This document shows positions 22,004-25,083 of a DNA stretch of 25,083 nucleotides, piece after piece; the stretch's first letter is position 1; each line of letters begins with the position of its first letter. This stretch comes from Campylobacterales bacterium (GTDB lineage Bacteria > Campylobacterota > Campylobacteria > Campylobacterales > QNZT01). Made by a program: the position numbers and the translations under genes. The DNA lies in assembly GCA_027080605.1 (NCBI GenBank), contig JALWRO010000107.1, positions 1-25,083 of the forward strand, in the 5' to 3' direction. Below the pieces are notes generated by a model, which searched no databases, was not told the origin of the DNA, and saw only the letters and a list, made by a program, of their open reading frames with translations.

Positions 22004-22849
22004 TCACTCTGCTATCGGGATATAAATACCCGTTTTCAGATTTTCGGGTTTGGTGCGTCTGGGATCTCTGTTGAAATACTCTTCAAACGGCGGTTTGTCC
22101 GCCATCTCGATACCGTTTTCCACCATATAGCGTATCATGCCGGCATATTTCTCTTTCAGACCTGCGTAATCTCCCTTGTGCAGATGGTAGAGGTATTTCC
22201 CGCCTGCTATCGTTTTGGCGACGATTTCGCCCTCCGGTTCAACCGTTTTGTCGTCATAACTGATACAGGCGTCGTATCGGAGTTGCTCGACCGGAACGCT
22301 GTTGGGATCGTCATAGCCGATACCGAACATCCTCGCCTCTTTTCCCATAAGATTCTTTTTATGCTTGATTTTCTGTGTGTAGGCAAAACCCATCAACACT
22401 TCAAACGCCTGCCCTGCACTTACCATATAATCCCCCGTACGGCGGACACACAGCACCTCTGTCGGTGCAACTTCTACTGTTTTGACATCTGTCATGACAG
22501 ACTCCTTACTGTTTTTTTGTTGTTTCGCATAGGCACTCGGAGAGAGTCCAAAGTTCTCTTTAAACGCTTTGGCAAAAGAGGCAGGTGTTTCGTACCCGCT
22601 TTGCATCGCCACTTCCGTAACGGAACGATGCGGGAGCTTGCCTGTACTCGCAGAGAGCCGGATACGCCGTATAAAAGCACTGACATTTTCACCCACGACT
22701 GAGAAGAAGATACGATGAAAATGATACTTTGAAAATCCCGAAATCCTTGCCAACTCTTCAACCGGCAAATCCTCGCTGTAATGCTGCTCTATATAGTATA
22801 TGACACGATAAACAGCCTGAAAGTATGTCTCTCTGGTCGTTCTTTTCAT
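22004..22849 (-). CDS. AraC-type regulator with GyrI-like effector domain
   Basis: From ATG 22849 the protein has 281 residues. The N-terminal AraC DNA-binding domain (about 10-110) shows both helix-turn-helices (LPVEELARISGFSKYHFHR; VTEVAMQSGYETPASFAKAF). It is joined by a linker to a C-terminal GyrI/Rob-like ligand-binding domain (about 125-281; for example VAPTEVLCVRRTGDY and the final GIYIPIAE). Such proteins respond to small amphipathic or cationic compounds and often control efflux or stress genes. An in-frame TTG at 22864 is rejected because AAAGGA (22860-22855 on this strand) lies five bases before the ATG. It is a single gene convergent with the M15 peptidase; its target is not evident. 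Confidence 0.9.
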   Translation of the reverse strand: MKRTTRETYFQAVYRVIYYIEQHYSEDLPVEELARISGFSKYHFHRIFFSVVGENVSAFIRRIRLSASTGKLPHRSVTEVAMQSGYETPASFAKAFKENFGLSPSAYAKQQKNSKESVMTDVKTVEVAPTEVLCVRRTGDYMVSAGQAFEVLMGFAYTQKIKHKKNLMGKEARMFGIGYDDPNSVPVEQLRYDACISYDDKTVEPEGEIVAKTIAGGKYLYHLHKGDYAGLKEKYAGMIRYMVENGIEMADKPPFEEYFNRDPRRTKPENLKTGIYIPIAE

Positions 22850-22875
22850 ACGATTCCTTTGCAAATGCTAATCAA

Positions 22876-22881
22876 ATTATA
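22876..22881 (-). promoter_or_regulatory. -10 element (TATAAT) of the AraC-GyrI gene
   Basis: A perfect TATAAT on the minus strand lies 27 bases before the AraC-GyrI ATG, with the predicted start near 22869. No clear -35 is present. Confidence 0.5.
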
Positions 22882-22980
22882 GGGTATTTTTCCGGGAAAA
22901 ACTACTCTTGGGTTGCTAAATTTTTGTTTTTGAGGGGAGGTGATAAGTTAAGAGATTTTTCAGAAGAGAAATTATAAAGG

Positions 22981-22998
22981 TGTGGTGAGGACACCACA
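22981..22998 (-). terminator. Probable terminator hairpin after the 126-aa gene
   Basis: TGTGGTG and CACCACA form a perfect seven-base stem around a four-base loop, about 43 bases past the stop of the 126-aa gene. On the minus strand it is followed by CCTTTATAATTTC, a weak T-rich tail. A second inverted repeat (TTGTAGT 23010-23016 with ACTACAA 23040-23046) spans from the stop codon to just before this hairpin. The rest of 22882-22980 shows no gene. Confidence 0.5.
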
Positions 22999-23040
22999 GC
23001 CTACGAGACTTGTAGTTGTCCTTGCACTTTACATAGCACA

Positions 23041-23421
23041 CTACAACCCAAAAAAGTTATGCACATAATTTTGCGCCGAAGCACTGTTTAACGGAATGGT
23101 TTTAACTGTTTTGTTCTGGTCATCGACGACGATGAGTCTGTTTCCTTCGCGTCTGAGGTGTTTTTCGCCCCAGTCTTTTTCGAGGTTGTCCAGTACGTTG
23201 TAGACTTCCGCGTTGGATGGTTCTATTTTTTTACCTGTGCGGGTATCTCGTATGAAAAGACCGCTCATCTTTTTTTCGATTTTATAGGGTATATAGGGTT
23301 TTAGCTGGTGATAGACTGCTCTGTCCCGGCTTTGCGGCTGTGCGTTGATAAAAACGACAAAAGCGATAAAAAAGAATCCAAGTCCCAGTGCGATTCCCAG
23401 ATATTTGTTGTATTTTTGCAT
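23041..23421 (-). CDS. 126-aa membrane-anchored protein divergent from nirDL, unknown function
   Basis: The protein has one N-terminal hydrophobic segment (about residues 8-27) and then about 100 polar, charged residues, which would place them in the periplasm. The soluble part contains SGLFIRDTRTGKKIEPSNAEVYNVLDNLEKDWG and a second small strand-rich part, with no cysteine after the anchor and no metal motif. AAGGA (23431-23427) lies five bases before the ATG. It is transcribed divergently from nirDL, and the FNR-type box between them has a -10 at the class II distance in this direction as well. This suggests co-regulation with heme d1 synthesis. I do not recognise the family. Confidence 0.8.
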   Translation of the reverse strand: MQKYNKYLGIALGLGFFFIAFVVFINAQPQSRDRAVYHQLKPYIPYKIEKKMSGLFIRDTRTGKKIEPSNAEVYNVLDNLEKDWGEKHLRREGNRLIVVDDQNKTVKTIPLNSASAQNYVHNFFGL

Positions 23422-23452
23422 TGTGTTCCTTCGGTTGGTTGAAATATATAGT

Positions 23453-23494
23453 ACTTTATCAGATTTAGGGTAAAATCTGATTGATATATGTCAA
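23453..23494 (-). promoter_or_regulatory. FNR-type class II promoter, minus-strand reading, for the 126-aa gene
   Basis: Read on the minus strand the shared box is TTGACATATATCAA (23494-23481). TG-A-TAAAGT gives a weak TG-extended -10 at 23458-23453, beginning 36 bases after the box begins. The predicted start, near 23446, leaves a leader of about 25 bases. Confidence 0.5.
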
Positions 23495-23522
23495 AAATAG
23501 TATCTTCTCATTTTGCTATGAT
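23481..23522 (+). promoter_or_regulatory. FNR-type class II promoter of nirDL
   Basis: TTGATATATGTCAA (23481-23494) is a near-perfect FNR-type box. TG-C-TATGAT provides an extended -10 at 23517-23522, again beginning exactly 36 bases after the box begins. The predicted start is near 23529. An additional inverted repeat, CAGATTT (23460-23466) with AAATCTG (23473-23479), lies next to the box. Confidence 0.75.
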
Positions 23523-23554
23523 TTTGACTTACTAAGTACAAACAAAGGTTTACC

Positions 23555-24574
23555 ATGTCCGAAGCGTTGACGGCGGAGTTGCTCTCCATTATCCAGAAAA
23601 ATTTTCCATTGACGAAATATCCTTATGCTGAGATTGCACAGCAACTGGGGGTCAGTGAAGAGGAGGTGCTGGCGATGCTTCGTAAAGAGAAAGAGGCGTC
23701 GATTATCCGGCAGATTTCTCCCATTTTCGATACCAAACGGCTGGGGTACAGCTCCTCTCTGGTGGCTTTCATGATGGATGAAGATAAAATCGACGATGCG
23801 GTGGAAATCATCAACTCTCATCCGGGTATCTCCCATAACTACGAACGCGATCACGATTTCAATATCTGGTTTACGCTGGCGGTACCGCCGGATAGCAAAC
23901 TGGGGCTGGAGAAAACGGTGGCATTGCTGGCGGAAAAAACAGGTGCGAAGGATGCGATCATTCTGCCGACACTGAAGATGTTCAAGATAGCTGTCAAACT
24001 CAACACGACCGGTAAGGATGCCAAAAAAGAGAAAGTGGCGAAGCGCAGGTATAAAGAGATCGAGTTGACGCCGTTACATCATGAAATAATTCGCCATACG
24101 CAGTACGATCTTTCCATAACCAGAGAGCCTTTTGCCGAAGTGGTGGAGAAGCTGGATATCTCTTACGATATACTGTTTGATACACTTCGCCAACTTCAGG
24201 AAGCGGGTGTGATGCGTCGTTTTGCCGCTATTCTCAACCACCGCAAGGCGGGTTTCAACGCCAATGCAATGGTCGTCTGGGATGTGGATGCCGAAAAAGG
24301 TGAGGAGATCGGTAAAAAAGCGGCGGAGTTTTCTGCGGTGAGCCACTGCTATCTGCGCCCGAAGTATGAGAATTGGCCATATAATCTTTTTACAATGGTA
24401 CACGGCAAAACAACCGAAGAGACCAATGCTATCATCGAGTCGATTGCCGATGAGATAGAACATAAACAGAAACGACCGCTTTACTCAACCAGAGAGTTTA
24501 AAAAGGTTCGTATCAAATACTATACGCCGGAGTTTGCGGCGTGGGAAGAGAAAATGACAGGAGAAGTTTCATGA
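23555..24574 (+). CDS. nirDL: Siroheme decarboxylase NirDL-type fusion (two AsnC/Lrp-like domains)
   Basis: The 339-aa protein has two homologous halves, each an Lrp/AsnC-like helix-turn-helix plus alpha/beta domain. Half one (about 1-150) includes YAEIAQQLGVSEEEV and the signature NYERDHDFNIWFT. Half two (about 165-330) includes HCYLRPKYENWPYNLFTMVHG. These two signatures are those of NirD/NirL/NirG/NirH and the AhbA/AhbB siroheme decarboxylases, which remove two carboxyl groups from siroheme on the way to heme d1. They are enzymes, despite resembling regulators. AAAGG (23544-23548) precedes the ATG. No separate nirG or nirH is seen in the window. It lies about 9 kb from nirJFE but under the same kind of FNR-type box. 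The stop overlaps the next ATG as ATGA. Confidence 0.92.
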   Translation: MSEALTAELLSIIQKNFPLTKYPYAEIAQQLGVSEEEVLAMLRKEKEASIIRQISPIFDTKRLGYSSSLVAFMMDEDKIDDAVEIINSHPGISHNYERDHDFNIWFTLAVPPDSKLGLEKTVALLAEKTGAKDAIILPTLKMFKIAVKLNTTGKDAKKEKVAKRRYKEIELTPLHHEIIRHTQYDLSITREPFAEVVEKLDISYDILFDTLRQLQEAGVMRRFAAILNHRKAGFNANAMVVWDVDAEKGEEIGKKAAEFSAVSHCYLRPKYENWPYNLFTMVHGKTTEETNAIIESIADEIEHKQKRPLYSTREFKKVRIKYYTPEFAAWEEKMTGEVS

Positions 24575-24969
24575 AGATGTTTTTACAACTTGAAGCGGGC
24601 AATTTGACCATAGCGCTCTTTTTTCTGTTGATTGCGATTATTGTCGCGACCAGACCTTTTGTACGACCGGTGGTGAAAAAGTTTATTCTTTTTACGGTAA
24701 TTGCCGTTTTTTCACTGTTGATAGCCGGGCATTACATCATCACGACAGGGCGTATGACTGATGTCAAAACCGCATTTGCCAACGGCAAAGAGGTGGAGTG
24801 TGAGAGTCGGTTGAATCGTAAGGCGGCGCAGTCGGTTGTCGTGAGCAAAAAAACGGGCTGGCATCTTGAAGGAGATCTTTTTACCAATCCCAATTTCGAA
24901 CGTGCTTTTCATACCGCCAGGTGCATTGTCAAAGTCAAGCCGAAACTTGATATCAAGCCTGCGAAGTAG
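24571..24969 (+). CDS. 132-aa two-helix membrane protein coupled to nirDL, unknown function
   Basis: ATG 24571 is chosen (MKMFLQLEAG) because it overlaps the nirDL stop as ATGA and follows AGGAG (24559-24563) at seven bases; an upstream GTG lies within nirDL. The protein has two membrane helices (about 10-27 and 36-56). The remaining C-terminal domain of about 75 residues holds two cysteines in similar settings (VECES near 73, ARCIVK near 117), which may form a disulfide if periplasmic. Translational coupling to nirDL suggests a role in heme d1 supply or its membrane hand-over, but I do not recognise the family. Its 3' end overlaps the convergent gene by 17 bases. Confidence 0.75.
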   Translation: MKMFLQLEAGNLTIALFFLLIAIIVATRPFVRPVVKKFILFTVIAVFSLLIAGHYIITTGRMTDVKTAFANGKEVECESRLNRKAAQSVVVSKKTGWHLEGDLFTNPNFERAFHTARCIVKVKPKLDIKPAK

Positions 24970-25083
24970 TCATTTTCATTACTTCTTTGATCGCCTTGCC
25001 GACATCGGCGAGGCAGCAGCCTCCTGACGGGTTTTTGATTTCACAGGCGCATCCGATGCTTTGCATCTTCTCTTTAATAACCG
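24953..25083 (-). CDS. Cysteine-rich, probably [2Fe-2S] protein (CopZ-N/BFD-like), C-terminal 43 residues, partial
   Basis: The reading frame enters from the right edge and ends with TGA at 24955-24953. The visible end contains SIGCACEIKNPSGGCCLADVGKAIKE, given here in two parts: a C-x-C pair (GCACEIKN) and a C-C pair (PSGGCCLADV). This arrangement resembles the [2Fe-2S]/zinc domain of CopZ-type metallochaperones and BFD-like proteins. The start and any upstream cysteines lie outside the window, so the length and the function are open. It converges on the 132-aa gene and overlaps its last 17 bases. Confidence 0.5.
   Translation of the reverse strand, partial: VIKEKMQSIGCACEIKNPSGGCCLADVGKAIKEVMKMTTSQA

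Noticed and set aside
21993..22008. AGTGA/TCACT repeat between the convergent M15 and AraC-GyrI genes as a bidirectional terminator
   Set aside because: The stem is only five bases, lies on both stop codons and has no T-run on either strand.

Overview
The window looks like a piece of a Campylobacterota (epsilonproteobacterial) chromosome, probably from a denitrifying, chemolithotrophic Sulfurovum/Sulfuricurvum/Sulfurimonas-like bacterium. This placement is an inference from gene content and order (norCB next to a cytochrome cd1 nitrite reductase, many small c-type cytochromes, an MCP and Crp/Fnr-type control) and from the TG-extended, -35-poor promoters. No rRNA, tRNA, CRISPR or insertion sequence is visible.

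Region 1 (1-4812, all minus strand) is a nitrate uptake/reduction unit. It runs from a NarK/NasA-type transporter to a PP2C phosphatase/protein kinase fusion, then a DmsB-DmsC fusion (four-cluster ferredoxin plus quinol-type membrane anchor), then the first 63 residues of a molybdopterin oxidoreductase with a NasC/NapA-like N-terminal Fe-S motif. Pseudomonas nitrate-assimilation loci also pair a kinase with a nitrate transporter.

Region 2 (5017-14935, plus strand) is the denitrification core. It holds a cysteine-poor Crp/Fnr regulator and a nor operon (a 107-aa membrane protein, norC, norB, and a 48-aa membrane peptide behind a GNRA hairpin). Next come nirS with its own promoter and a UUCG-loop terminator, a pentaheme cytochrome c, and a heme d1/electron-transfer operon (monoheme cytochrome c, nirJ, nirF, nirE, and a 61-aa membrane protein).

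Region 3 (14976-21997, plus strand) is accessory: an MCP with a C-terminal PilZ domain, an SDR / GAPDH-like / AraC three-gene operon, a di-heme cytochrome c peroxidase with a C-terminal pentapeptide-repeat domain, a 50-aa charged peptide, and a secreted M15 peptidase. Region 4 (22004-25083) has an AraC-GyrI regulator (minus), a 126-aa membrane-anchored protein (minus), divergent from nirDL (siroheme decarboxylase) plus a 132-aa membrane protein (plus), and the end of a cysteine-rich, probably [2Fe-2S], protein (minus).

The main unexpected result is regulatory. Four FNR-type boxes (pattern NTGAY-N4-RTCAA) lie exactly 36 bases, start to start, upstream of a recognisable -10 hexamer, which puts the box centre at -41.5 (class II activation). 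They serve the nor operon, the cytochrome c-nirJFE operon, the SDR/GAPDH/AraC operon and nirDL. The nirDL box also has a -10 at the same distance on the opposite strand, in front of the unknown 126-aa gene. The Crp/Fnr protein encoded beside the nor box carries the FNR-type E-x-x-S-R recognition helix and only one cysteine. It is the natural candidate activator, possibly sensing NO like DNR, and the boxes tie several unexplained genes to the denitrification programme.
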